A stretch of 64,000 bases of DNA, from assembly GCA_012656075.1 (NCBI GenBank), contig JAAKBF010000048.1, forward strand, positions 372,001-436,000, in the 5' to 3' direction. The notes under the pieces were generated by a model. That model was not told the DNA's origin, searched no databases, and was given only the letters and a program-made list of their open reading frames with translations. This document shows positions 1-9,726 of the stretch, one piece after another. This stretch comes from Phytophthora hibernalis. Taxonomy: Eukaryota > Oomycota > Peronosporomycetes > Peronosporales > Peronosporaceae. Each line of letters opens with the position of its first letter. Positions within the stretch are counted from its first letter, which is position 1. The position numbers and the translations under genes were made by a program.

Positions 1-37
1 ACTTAGGGCCGAACTTAGCAGAGGTAAACCAGTACTA

Positions 38-1410
38 ATGCGTGATCGAAGTGATCGTGTCGTTCTTACTCACGCTGAGAAGTACAACATATCCAGGTCT
101 GTTTTCGACCCCGTGATCGAGAGCCAAACGCGCCTATCAAGCAAAAATTCTACCAAAAATTCAACATTGGGAGGAGATGATCACAACGATTACTGATGGC
201 GAGCAGGTCAATTCGCATCCTGACGATGCAGCATCTTCGGGCGAATCGGATACGCCCGACTCGAAAGCAGAACAGGAAGTAGAATTGGACGCAGAACTCG
301 CAGTAGATGACGACGACTACTTTCTAGACCTGGAGGATATGATGGAGGTTGATGAAGACACATGGTTAAAAACAGCATTCCATCCTGTAGCGCACACGGT
401 GACCTCGACTACGCTATCGATGAAAACGGGGTCACCACCAGCAACGTTAACCCAACAAGCGGCAACGTTATCGACTACATCTTCACTGCCTGATAATAAC
501 CCAGAATCATGCAGCACATCAAGGTTGCTTCAAGGACCGGTGTGGAATTTTGCAGACCTGGACTCATGTCCTTCTGCCTCTCAAATTCCATTAGATACTT
601 TGGGTGTGCCTGAGCTGTCACATGCCATTATCAACGACGGCAGCGACACAACCAAGTGTAACGCCGGTTGCAATGGGGTCGATTTTGGCTCTGTGACCTC
701 GCAAGAAAACGCAGCTACAAGTATTTCCGTGACCCAATCACAAATCATGTCTCCACAACATGACAAGCAAGTAGAATTAGTTACACTGGGGGCTGGAGCT
801 GGTAATCGAGTTGTTGATGAGATTAATCTGCCTCCTCACATTGAGGGAAACCGAGAGAGCAAAAGATTAGACACTGGGCTTCACATGGTGCTATGCGAAG
901 GTACGTCACTGTGACCTATCCGAAAGGATTGACTGTCAACGTTGTGAGGTTGATGCAATGGGCAGCTCATACACGAAACTTAGGTTGTGTGAAAGAAGTG
1001 CTGGGAGGATATCCTGTCATCATGGAGGACGTGGTTTTTACTGGCACGTAGTTGAGATCTCCGATGCAGGGACAGGCAAGTATGCATGGACATTCGTTGT
1101 GCCGGAAGCCTTAGTGACATCAATGCAGGCCGCGATTGAAACCTATTTCGAGAAAAAGCTGCCGGTCGGAATCAGATGCATGAAGACGAAACTGCGATAA
1201 TGTTCGACATGGCACCGATCAAGGCTTGGGCTGCGAAAGGGCGGAAGGATTCGGCGCGCATTTTGGGTGCGTACAAGCACGCCGGCCGCATGACAGCAGT
1301 GCTGACTGTACGCGACGATGGTACGCGTTATTTTTTGTGATATTATGGATTGTTTTATTAATATGTGTGATGTTATGGGAAGTGGGTCCTGCAACGTTAA
1401 ATACACCTAA
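38..1410 (+). CDS. Array gene, copy 1 (transposase-like)
   Basis: First copy of the array gene; see copy 3 for the domain description. The ATG at 38 opens with Met-Arg-Asp-Arg and the TAA lies at 1408-1410. As written the frame breaks at A runs near 150 and 163, at a three-G run near 846 (four Gs in copy 2), at a five-T run near 1035, and at an A run near 1153. It also has one T more than the other copies near 1331. Confidence 0.5.
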
Positions 1411-1593
1411 CCACAAGAATATAACGTTGCATTAACAATAATAACGTTGCTTCACAAATAGCTGACGCGTAAATTACGAGAGACCCAAATCCCTCTTTTA
1501 CCTCAATTTTTCCCTCTCGTCAAAGAAACTCATTGGTTAGTGAGTTGTGTGCTTTTACTTAGGGCCGAACTTAGCAGAGGTAAACCAGTACTA

Positions 1594-2966
1594 ATGCGTG
1601 ATCGAAGTGATCGTGTCGTTCTTACTCACGCTGAGAAGTACAACATATCCAGGTCTGTTTTCGACCCCGTGATCGAGAGCCAAACGCGCCTATCAAGCAA
1701 AAATTCTACCAAAAATTCAACATTGGGAGGAGATGATCACAACGATTACTGATGGCGAGCAGGTCAATTCGCATCCTGACGATGCAGCATCTTCGGGCGA
1801 ATCGGATACGCCCGACTCGAAAGCAGAACAGGAAGTAGAATTGGACGCAGAACTCGCAGTAGATGACGACGACTACTTTCTAGACCTGGAGGATATGATG
1901 GAGGTTGATGAAGACACATGGTTAAAAACAGCATTCCATCCTGTAGCGCACACGGTGACCTCGACTACGCTATCGATGAAAACGGGGTCACCACCAGCAA
2001 CGTTAACCCAACAAGCGGCAACGTTATCGACTACATCTTCACTGCCTGATAATAACCCAGAATCATGCAGCACATCAAGGTTGCTTCAAGGACCGGTGTG
2101 GAATTTTGCAGACCTGGACTCATGTCCTTCTGCCTCTCAAATTCCATTAGATACTTTGGGTGTGCCTGAGCTGTCACATGCCATTATCAACGACGGCAGC
2201 GACACAACCAAGTGTAACGCCGGTTGCAATGGGGTCGATTTTGGCTCTGTGACCTCGCAAGAAAACGCAGCTACAAGTATTTCCGTGACCCAATCACAAA
2301 TCATGTCTCCACAACATGACAAGCAAGTAGAATTAGTTACACTGGGGGCTGGAGCTGGTAATCGAGTTGTTGATGAGATTAATCTGCCTCCTCACATTGA
2401 GGGGAAACCGAGAGAGCAAAAGATTAGACACTGGGCTTCACATGGTGCTATGCGAAGGTACGTCACTGTGACCTATCCGAAAGGATTGACTGTCAACGTT
2501 GTGAGGTTGATGCAATGGGCAGCTCATACACGAAACTTAGGTTGTGTGAAAGAAGTGCTGGGAGGATATCCTGTCATCATGGAGGACGTGGTTTTTACTG
2601 GCACGTAGTTGAGATCTCCGATGCAGGGACAGGCAAGTATGCATGGACATTCGTTGTGCCGGAAGCCTTAGTGACATCAATGCAGGCCGCGATTGAAACC
2701 TATTTCGAGAAAAAGCTGCCGGTCGGAATCAGATGCATGAAGACGAAACTGCGATAATGTTCGACATGGCACCGATCAAGGCTTGGGCTGCGAAAGGGCG
2801 GAAGGATTCGGCGCGCATTTTGGGTGCGTACAAGCACGCCGGCCGCATGACAGCAGTGCTGACTGTACGCGACGATGGTACGCGTTATTTTTGTGATATT
2901 ATGGATTGTTTTATTAATATGTGTGATGTTATGGGAAGTGGGTCCTGCAACGTTAAATACACCTAA
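1594..2966 (+). CDS. Array gene, copy 2 (transposase-like)
   Basis: Second copy. A four-G run near 2401 keeps the central frame open here, so the Met-Ile-Thr-Thr-Ile segment (from 1733) reads on through a His-Trp-Ala-Ser-His block to a TAG at 2606, where copies 1 and 3 have already shifted. Frame breaks remain at the A runs near 1706-1718, the five-T run near 2591 and the five-A run near 2709. An ACTCATTGG motif at 1528-1536, about 60 bp before the ATG, resembles an oomycete initiator. Confidence 0.5.
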
Positions 2967-3149
2967 CCACAAGAATATAACGTTGCATTAACAATAATAA
3001 CGTTGCTTCACAAATAGCTGACGCGTAAATTACGAGAGACCCAAATCCCTCTTTTACCTCAATTTTTCCCTCTCGTCAAAGAAACTCATTGGTTAGTGAG
3101 TTGTGTGCTTTTACTTAGGGCCGAACTTAGCAGAGGTAAACCAGTACTA

Positions 3150-4523
3150 ATGCGTGATCGAAGTGATCGTGTCGTTCTTACTCACGCTGAGAAGTACAAC
3201 ATATCCAGGTCTGTTTTCGACCCCGTGATCGAGAGCCAAACGCGCCTATCAAGCAAAAATTCTACCAAAAAATTCAACATTGGGAGGAGATGATCACAAC
3301 GATTACTGATGGCGAGCAGGTCAATTCGCATCCTGACGATGCAGCATCTTCGGGCGAATCGGATACGCCCGACTCGAAAGCAGAACAGGAAGTAGAATTG
3401 GACGCAGAACTCGCAGTAGATGACGACGACTACTTTCTAGACCTGGAGGATATGATGGAGGTTGATGAAGACACATGGTTAAAAACAGCATTCCATCCTG
3501 TAGCGCACACGGTGACCTCGACTACGCTATCGATGAAAACGGGGTCACCACCAGCAACGTTAACCCAACAAGCGGCAACGTTATCGACTACATCTTCACT
3601 GCCTGATAATAACCCAGAATCATGCAGCACATCAAGGTTGCTTCAAGGACCGGTGTGGAATTTTGCAGACCTGGACTCATGTCCTTCTGCCTCTCAAATT
3701 CCATTAGATACTTTGGGTGTGCCTGAGCTGTCACATGCCATTATCAACGACGGCAGCGACACAACCAAGTGTAACGCCGGTTGCAATGGGGTCGATTTTG
3801 GCTCTGTGACCTCGCAAGAAAACGCAGCTACAAGTATTTCCGTGACCCAATCACAAATCATGTCTCCACAACATGACAAGCAAGTAGAATTAGTTACGCT
3901 GGGGGCTGGAGCTGGTAATCGAGTTGTTGATGAGATTAATCTGCCTCCTCACATTGAGGGAAACCGAGAGAGCAAAAGATTAGACACTGGGCTTCACATG
4001 GTGCTATGCGAAGGTACGTCACTGTGACCTATCCGAAAGGATTGACTGTCAACGTTGTGAGGTTGATGCAATGGGCAGCTCATACACGAAACTTAGGTTG
4101 TGTGAAAGAAGTGCTGGGAGGATATCCTGTCATCATGGAGGACGTGGTTTTTACTGGCACGTAGTTGAGATCTCCGATGCAGGGACAGGCAAGTATGCAT
4201 GGACATTCGTTGTGCCGGAAGCCTTAGTGACATCAATGCAGGCCGCGATTGAAACCTATTTCGAGAAAAAAGCTGCCGGTCGGAATCAGATGCATGAAGA
4301 CGAAACTGCGATAATGTTCGACATGGCACCGATCAAGGCTTGGGCTGCGAAAGGGCGGAAGGATTCGGCGCGCATTTTGGGTGCGTACAAGCACGCCGGC
4401 CGCATGACAGCAGTGCTGACTGTACGCGACGATGGTACGCGTTATTTTTGTGATATTATGGATTGTTTTATTAATATGTGTGATGTTATGGGAAGTGGGT
4501 CCTGCAACGTTAAATACACCTAA
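3150..4523 (+). CDS. Array gene, copy 3 (pogo/DDE_1-like transposase, representative)
   Basis: Most complete copy, about 458 aa once three one-base run differences are allowed. Order: a basic N-terminal block from the ATG at 3150; an acidic Asp/Glu-rich and Ser/Thr-rich stretch (about residues 45-270) with a DDDDYFLDLED motif; then a block containing DETAIMFDMAP and a Thr-Ala-Val-Leu-Thr-Val-Arg-Asp-Asp-Gly segment. The last block resembles the first catalytic part of pogo/Tc5-type DDE_1 transposases, whose hallmark is N-M-D-E-T followed by F-D-M. The protein stops about 75 residues later, so the second and third catalytic Asp are absent. It may be a truncated transposase or a domesticated derivative. 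The family call rests on motif resemblance only. Confidence 0.5.
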
Positions 4524-4706
4524 CCACAAGAATATAACGTTGCATTAACAATAATAACGTTGCTTCACAAATAGCTGACGCGTAAATTACGAGAGACCCA
4601 AATCCCTCTTTTACCTCAATTTTTCCCTCTCGTCAAAGAAACTCATTGGTTAGTGAGTTGTGTGCTTTTACTTAGGGCCGAACTTAGCAGAGGTAAACCA
4701 GTACTA

Positions 4707-5176
4707 ATGCGTGATCGAAGTGCTCGTGTCGTTCTTACTCACGCTGAGAAGTACAACATATCCAGGTCTGTTTTCGACCCCGTGATCGAGAGCCAAACGC
4801 GCCTATCAAGCAAAAAATTCTACCAAAAATTCAACATTGGGAGGAGATGATCACAACGATTACTGATGGCGAGCAGGTCAATTCGCATCCTGACGATGCA
4901 GCATCTTCGGGCGAATCGGATACGCCCGACTCGAAAGCAGAACAGGAAGTAGAATTGGACGCAGAACTCGCAGTAGATGACGACGACTACTTTCTAGACC
5001 TGGAGGATATGATGGAGGTTGATGAAGACACATGGTTAAAAACAGCATTCCATCCTGTAGCGCACACGGTGACCTCGACTACGCTATCGATGAAAACGGG
5101 GTCACCACCAGCAACGTTAACCCAACAAGCGGCAACGTTATCGACTACATCTTCACTGCCTGATAATAACGAATAG
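4707..5176 (+). pseudogene. Array gene, copy 4, 3'-truncated
   Basis: The fourth copy starts normally (ATG at 4707) but leaves the array sequence at 5169, and a TAG at 5174-5176 ends the frame. Only the basic N-terminus and the acidic and Ser/Thr-rich part remain; the DDE-like block is gone. This is the right edge of the array. Confidence 0.75.
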
Positions 5177-5780
5177 TCGAAGAGCACCCCGCAGCCATCT
5201 CAGCAATCACGGAATTTATGGTACTGGCCGCCATCCAATTTTGAGCAAACGAGTGGATTTAAATCACCCTGCATCGCCTCCCAGGGTTTCCCGAAGAACG
5301 AACTTCGCAGGGTTCGAAGTCAATACCGACGGGGAGCTCCCAGCTTTCGGGTCGTTAATTCCAACGTATGACGACAGTATTTCACATCTCACGGCTGCTT
5401 TGCCCGACACGTTAAGGTTCGAAGAACCATTTGCGCCAGCCTGAACGTGGGAATTCGCGAGCTCGAGACCATTCGAATAAGGATTTAATATCTTGTCACA
5501 GCATTGTAATACACTCCTTTTCCTTGCAAAGATGAACATTCTTTCACTTTTGCCCCGTAACTGGCAATCCCTTCGCCCCGCAGCGTCTCGCTTTGGTCGA
5601 TCCCGGGAAGCCATCATGGAGACGTCAAAGTAAGAATGCAGTAGGACGGAGTGCGACGTGGAATAGTAGTTCTGTAGTTCTTCACAACACGGGAGTCTGC
5701 TTGTTTCACAATGAGCACCGTAGTGAATACTAAGCTCGCAAACCAGGTCTATAAATTTCAATCTCCTATCGATTGATGGC
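5177..5780. other. No gene recognised beside the array
   Basis: Unique sequence right of the array. A 172-codon open frame lies on the minus strand (5264-5782), but it has no recognisable domain, signal peptide or paralogue here, and I do not support it as a gene. Confidence 0.4.
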
Positions 5781-5791
5781 ATTTGACGAAC

Positions 5792-5986
5792 ATGTCCCCA
5801 TCATGGGATAATCAGCTGGGCTTCCAGGTATTTTTTCGTCGAGCCAAGAAAAATGTGCTCGTTAGTTTCTCCCGGTGGCGAGCGAATATTACCCCCGCCC
5901 AGGTGTACACCGCCTTGGACTTGGAGATCCAAACGTACCGGCGTATTTTCAAGAAGTACGAAGAATACGTTAGGCGCATGTCCTAA
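5792..5986 (+). pseudogene. Possible RXLR-effector C-terminal remnant (W-Y-like motif)
   Basis: A 64-codon frame from the ATG at 5792. Its C-terminal part has a Trp in F-S-R-W-R-A-N, then T-P-A-Q-V-Y-T-A-L-D-L, then a basic Tyr-containing helix (K-K-Y-E-E-Y) near the end. That spacing resembles the W and Y helices of oomycete RXLR effectors. There is no signal peptide or RXLR motif, and a TGA lies in frame just upstream at 5774-5776. It may be a leftover of an effector gene. Chance similarity in a short helical peptide is possible. Confidence 0.3.
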
Positions 5987-6365
5987 ATGTCTTCGACGGG
6001 ATCGGCTAACTAAACGCTGAAGAGCTAATGGCCTATTGTAGGTTTCAAATTTCCCTTTGAAACAAATCCTCGATGACCAAACAAACTTCACTTCACACGC
6101 ATGTAGCTACAAAATAGCGAGTGAATTTAGTGTTTTGTCCAGCCACTGCCAAATGTTATACTTTTTTGCGCGACAGATTATCATAAATTATTATTCTCAA
6201 TACTGAATCATGCTGTAAGGACTCAGCACGAACAATGAAGCTAAGAGAAGCTTGAACATTTCATTCAACCTGGGACGATGCGTGCTCAGAGCTACGGATC
6301 GAGCAGCCCACAACCGAATTTGACGTTGAGGACAACCGAAGCAAGACACGACCAAGAAGAGCACA
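5987..6365. other. AT-rich intergenic stretch
   Basis: No supported gene. Probably holds the promoter of the small gene at 6366. Confidence 0.4.
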
Positions 6366-6560
6366 ATGGGCAAAGGAGGAGGTGGCAGTTCTAAGGGAAG
6401 CGGGTCGAGTGGGTCTGGATCCAAAGGAGGCGGGGGCTCCGGGGCGTCAAAAGCGTCGGCGGACAACCGTTCCAACCAGATGAATCCCAACAACTCGACG
6501 TACTACTCGTCGCGCGCACGGCTAAAGTCCGGAGTGCGATGGTCGTTCATGGTGGAGTGA
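6366..6560 (+). CDS. Small Gly/Ser-rich protein with NPNN motif
   Basis: A 64-aa protein. The N-terminal half is almost only Gly, Ser and Lys; the C-terminal half holds A-D-N-R-S-N-Q-M-N-P-N-N followed by two Tyr. The same D-N-R-x-x-Q-x-N-P-N-N-x-x-Y signature is in the next gene (6899-7126), so the two are diverged paralogues. There is no signal peptide or membrane segment. Function unknown. The shared motif and the following run of hydrophilic genes argue that this short frame is real. Confidence 0.6.
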   Translation: MGKGGGGSSKGSGSSGSGSKGGGGSGASKASADNRSNQMNPNNSTYYSSRARLKSGVRWSFMVE

Positions 6561-6866
6561 GAAAGTCGAAGCGCAAGTATTGACACTGTTGTTTTGCTGC
6601 TGACGGTGAAGACGACCATTAACAGAATGCAGTGAAGCGAAATGGTGTCGTTGTCAAGTAAAGCAGGCGTGCCAGTGTGGCAGTAAGCAAACGAATGCAT
6701 TTTGCCTGTTGAGCATTTTTACGTATGAACTCCGATCACAACGTTGAGCAAATGCCTGTAGTAGTCTGGACGATGACTTCATTTCCTTCATTGGTATGAT
6801 GGAGGAGGGCAGTCTCAAAACGTAGTAGCTTGCACTCGTCCCAGATTCAACATATGCGTGTTGTCT

Positions 6867-6882
6867 TCTCATTCTCCAATCT
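6867..6882 (+). promoter_or_regulatory. Oomycete initiator (Inr) match
   Basis: TCTCATTCTCCAATCT agrees at 14 of 16 positions with the oomycete core-promoter consensus GCTCATTYYNCAWTTT. It lies 17 bp before the ATG at 6899, a typical distance for short oomycete leaders, and supports that ATG as the start. Confidence 0.55.
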
Positions 6883-6898
6883 CCAAGTTGAGACGAAG

Positions 6899-7126
6899 AT
6901 GCCCGGGAAAGGTATCACGCGAGCACACAAGGTGGAGGCCACCATGGTTCAAGCAAGACAGGAAGGAGGCCACACAGCCAGCAAGTCCGACACTGCCAGT
7001 GGCAACGTTGGGGCAGGCACCAAGGATAGCGGTCGCTCCCCTATGCCCAAATGGGCTCTCGACAACCGCGCCAAGCAGTTGAACCCCAACAACTTCCGCT
7101 ACCGAGGCGACAAGAAGGAATCGTAA
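6899..7126 (+). CDS. Small hydrophilic protein with NPNN motif
   Basis: A 75-aa basic protein. Its C-terminus has L-D-N-R-A-K-Q-L-N-P-N-N followed by F-R-Y-R-G, matching the signature of the 6366 gene. The N-terminus is Lys/Arg/Gln/Ser-rich and looks disordered. The start at 6899 rather than upstream ATGs (6830, 6854) is chosen because a strong initiator match sits at 6867-6882. Function unknown. Confidence 0.6.
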   Translation: MPGKGITRAHKVEATMVQARQEGGHTASKSDTASGNVGAGTKDSGRSPMPKWALDNRAKQLNPNNFRYRGDKKES

Positions 7127-7351
7127 GGTGCCGTTGTTGATCCGTGTAGCAGCCGACTTGCAACGCAACTTTCAGTGCAAGTGCATAATATTATCATTCC
7201 GGTAAAATCTTTGCTGTTCATCCGCCAATCTTTCGGCATGGATGCTATCCTATGGATACTTTAGGCGTCATCCATCCGTCCCGGATTCCGTTCCTGGCCG
7301 CATGTATGCGACGTGGATTTGCGAAAGAGAGCGGCGCTGCGGTTTGTCCAA

Positions 7352-7367
7352 CGTCATTTCGCCTTTC
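7352..7367 (+). promoter_or_regulatory. Initiator-like element
   Basis: CGTCATTTCGCCTTTC keeps most of the oomycete initiator core (TCATT, two pyrimidines, then C and T residues) and lies 34 bp before the ATG at 7401. Confidence 0.4.
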
Positions 7368-7400
7368 GACACGCAGCAGATTAGTCGATTTTAGTAAGCA

Positions 7401-7724
7401 ATGGACTTCTTCAACAAGGCCAAGCAGGCGGTGTCGGGCGGCGACTCGAGCAGCCACAGCAGTACCAAGGACAAGAAGAGCGACTCGATCTTCTCCAAGG
7501 CCCAGGGTACGCCGAGAAGTACCACGCCAAGGAGAAGGCGTCCGAGTACGCGCAGAAGCGCGTGGCCAAGAGGGGAAGCCGGTCACGTGGACAAGAAGGA
7601 CAAATCCACAGTCGACAAGGCCGTGGAAGCCGCCGAGGACTTCCTCGCCAAGCAGGGACAGCCCAAGGCTCAACACTCTGCCACCAAGAAGAAGGACAAC
7701 CAGGCGGAGCATCTGTTCGGCTAG
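7401..7724 (+). CDS. LEA-like hydrophilic helical protein
   Basis: About 108 aa. It starts M-D-F-F-N-K-A-K-Q-A and ends with D-K-A-V-E-A-A-E-D-F-L-A-K-Q-G-Q-P, both shared with the start of the 9727 gene. Between about 7508 and 7575 the visible frame reads arginine-rich nonsense, while the next frame encodes A-E-K-Y-H-A-K-E-K-A-S-E-Y-A-Q-K, the counterpart of the paralogue's sequence. One missing base in the GGG near 7506 and two in the GGGG near 7572 restore a continuous LEA-like amphipathic helix. Such proteins often protect against drying or osmotic stress; that role is inferred. Confidence 0.65.
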   Translation: MDFFNKAKQAVSGGDSSSHSSTKDKKSDSIFSKAQGTPRSTTPRRRRPSTRRSAWPRGEAGHVDKKDKSTVDKAVEAAEDFLAKQGQPKAQHSATKKKDNQAEHLFG

Positions 7725-8016
7725 GCCAAGTACCTTTAACTGAGACCTACTGTAGGAACTTCCACTAAGTGAGACCTTGGAACTAAGCAGTGAATTCTAC
7801 TTGATTATTGCGTCACAAGAAACTTGTCATATGTGGAGTCATACGGTTGACTAGCAGCAGGAATGTGTAGGTAAGCAGGCATCTGTACGATGGTCAGTTG
7901 AGGACTCGGAAGATCCAGCCGATCCGGTACGTGGCTGATTTCTCGTACCATGAGGCTGTCGATGACATCTGCAGTGCCTTCGGTAGAGGTGGTTGTTCTT
8001 GTGGGCGAAGGCTTTG

Positions 8017-8032
8017 GTTCACTTTCAATTCT
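8017..8032 (+). promoter_or_regulatory. Initiator-like element
   Basis: GTTCACTTTCAATTCT agrees at about 12 of 16 positions with the oomycete initiator and lies 39 bp before the ATG at 8072. This favours that ATG over the in-frame ATG at 7898. Confidence 0.4.
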
Positions 8033-8071
8033 GCCGGACAACCAGCACATTTCAACTTCTACTACGCTACG

Positions 8072-8539
8072 ATGGACTCGATGCTGAACAAGGCGAAGGA
8101 GGCGGCGGGCAAGTACTCGGGCCGCGGAGACTCGCACAGCAGCCACGGCCACGGAGACTTGCACAGCAGTCACGGCCACGGAGACTCGCACAACAGCCAC
8201 AGCCACAAGGATGAGTCCAAGCTGGACCACCTCAAGCACCAAGCCGAGAGGATGGCCATGAAGCACGCAGCAACCAATTACGCCGAGGACCACGGGTTTT
8301 CAAAGAAGAAACACCACGACAACCAAGACGAGTCCATCCTTGACAAGGCGAAGGACGCCGTGAACAAGTACAGCGGACACGGAGACTCGCACAAGAAAAA
8401 CAACCAGGACGATTCTGTGCTGGACAAGGCCAAGGAAATGGTGGGCAAGGTCACGGGCCACGGGGACTCGCACTCGCACAAGAACAAGGATGAGTCCATC
8501 CTGGACAAGGCCAAGGACGCCGTCAAGAAGTACACCTAG
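8072..8539 (+). CDS. LEA-like protein with His-rich repeats
   Basis: A 155-aa, very hydrophilic protein. After M-D-S-M-L-N-K-A-K-E-A-A it has three G-H-G-D-x-H-S/N-S-H repeats (about residues 25-50), then three copies of a module D-E/D-S-I/V-L-D-K-A-K-D/E-A/M-V-x-K, each followed by G-H-G-D-S-H or the end. The helical Lys/Ala/Asp modules are typical of LEA-type disordered proteins, and the His-rich linkers could bind metal ions (inference). No signal peptide. Neighbours at 7401 and 9727 share the M-D-x-x-x-N-K-A-K start. Confidence 0.75.
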   Translation: MDSMLNKAKEAAGKYSGRGDSHSSHGHGDLHSSHGHGDSHNSHSHKDESKLDHLKHQAERMAMKHAATNYAEDHGFSKKKHHDNQDESILDKAKDAVNKYSGHGDSHKKNNQDDSVLDKAKEMVGKVTGHGDSHSHKNKDESILDKAKDAVKKYT

Positions 8540-8781
8540 AAACACTACCTGTTCACCCATGAGAGTGTAGATTCTGTTACCGTGAATCAAAACACCGTCG
8601 TTCGATGCTTTCTTCTCATGCTACAGTTTGTTGTTGAATGGCAAAGATCCGAACTGCGACCGGGTTCTTGAATTCTTCTGGGAGACTGCGAGCTAACGGG
8701 CAGATCAAAGCTCTTTGAAGTTCTCGTTCTCAGCTTGGTGCTTTGAGCTCACAATCGAAATTGCAGCCTGGAGACGCAGGA

Positions 8782-9426
8782 ATGGACGCTATTCGAGGTG
8801 TGATCGACAAGGCCACCGGCAAGTCTAAGGACAGCAACAACAAGAGTTCGGGCTCGGCGCACCGTTCGTCTGATGCTAGTGGAGAACCTGATGTTGGGAG
8901 CAAAAGCTACTCGCGCGACACTAGCGGCTACCGAGATGATTCCGATGATCGTCGTCAGAAGGACCCCGATACATCGTCCTCTTACTCGTCTCGCGGTGGA
9001 GGAACCAGCGGATCCAGTGGCAGCACGGCCAGTGAGAGAACCACTTCGGGGTATTCTGGTGACTCGAGTCGTGACAACCAGCCCGGTTATAAGAGTATGA
9101 GCGGGGATACCGACAACTATGGCTCGTCGGGAGATAACTACCCGACCAGCTCCGACTCGGGACGCTACCAAAGCTCAAGCAAACAATCACATCGATCGGG
9201 TGGTAACGACGACGACGAAGAAGGTGGGAAGTATTCAACCTATTCGAGTGGAGCTACCGGGGCCGGCATCGGAGATGACGAGGCGGGCGACATGGGCGGT
9301 GGTGTCCACGGAACGCGTGGAATGCACGGAAGTTCGAGTCACTCTGGCCGCTCGAGTGGAGGTGGCATGTCCGGTGGCAACCAAAGCTACGGCGAGTATG
9401 GGACCGCCGAAAATGACGATGACTAA
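8782..9426 (+). CDS. Ser/Gly/Tyr-rich low-complexity protein
   Basis: A 214-aa protein. A short helical start (M-D-A-I-R-G-V-I-D-K-A-T-G-K) leads into a long disordered region rich in Ser, Gly, Asp and Tyr, with S-Y-S-S-R, T-S-G-Y and Y-S-S-G-A-T repeats. The same repeats make up the C-terminal part of the 9727 gene, so the two are related. The ATG at 8782 follows an initiator-like GCTCACAATC at 8747. No signal peptide or known domain; such compositions can form condensates or coats, but no function is shown. Confidence 0.7.
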   Translation: MDAIRGVIDKATGKSKDSNNKSSGSAHRSSDASGEPDVGSKSYSRDTSGYRDDSDDRRQKDPDTSSSYSSRGGGTSGSSGSTASERTTSGYSGDSSRDNQPGYKSMSGDTDNYGSSGDNYPTSSDSGRYQSSSKQSHRSGGNDDDEEGGKYSTYSSGATGAGIGDDEAGDMGGGVHGTRGMHGSSSHSGRSSGGGMSGGNQSYGEYGTAENDDD

Positions 9427-9726
9427 AGCTGCATCTTCGCAGCTCGTCGACTGGCGCCCAAGGTCTCAAGCTTAGTTCTAGCGGGGTAGTAGCGTTCAGC
9501 TTCCAGTTTTGTTTTTCAAGGTACCCGCTAAGCTTCATTAATTTCCTAGTTGAAGAGGACTATCCTACGATCTTGCTGTCCGATAGTCGTAATAAGGCAA
9601 TCAAAAAGTTCACCCACGTCTGCCTCGTGCGACGCCCCGTCCATCTGGGTTTTGCGCCCGACAGACTGAGTCAGGTCTCCAGTTGAGCTTTTGCCACGAA
9701 CCACCACCTTCAGATCGATCACAAGT

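Larger units (their letters stand above)
1..5169 (+). repeat. Tandem array of 1,556-bp units
   Basis: Positions 1, 1557, 3113 and 4670 begin the same sequence, so the period is 1,556 to 1,557 bp. The first unit is cut by the window edge and the fourth ends abruptly at about 5169, inside its coding region. Units are almost identical: I see two substitutions (a C for A at about 4724 in unit 4, a G for A at about 3898 in unit 3). All other differences are one-base changes in A, G or T runs. Each unit holds one transposase-like gene and about 180 bp of spacer. The near-identity implies recent amplification or ongoing homogenisation. Confidence 0.95.

Noticed and set aside
2570..2620. Programmed -1 frameshift at GGTTTTTA in the array units
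   Set aside because: The site does not fit a canonical X-XXY-YYZ heptamer, and a one-T run error explains it more simply given the other homopolymer defects.
5264..5782. 172-codon minus-strand open frame
   Set aside because: No domain, signal or paralogue; composition looks random.
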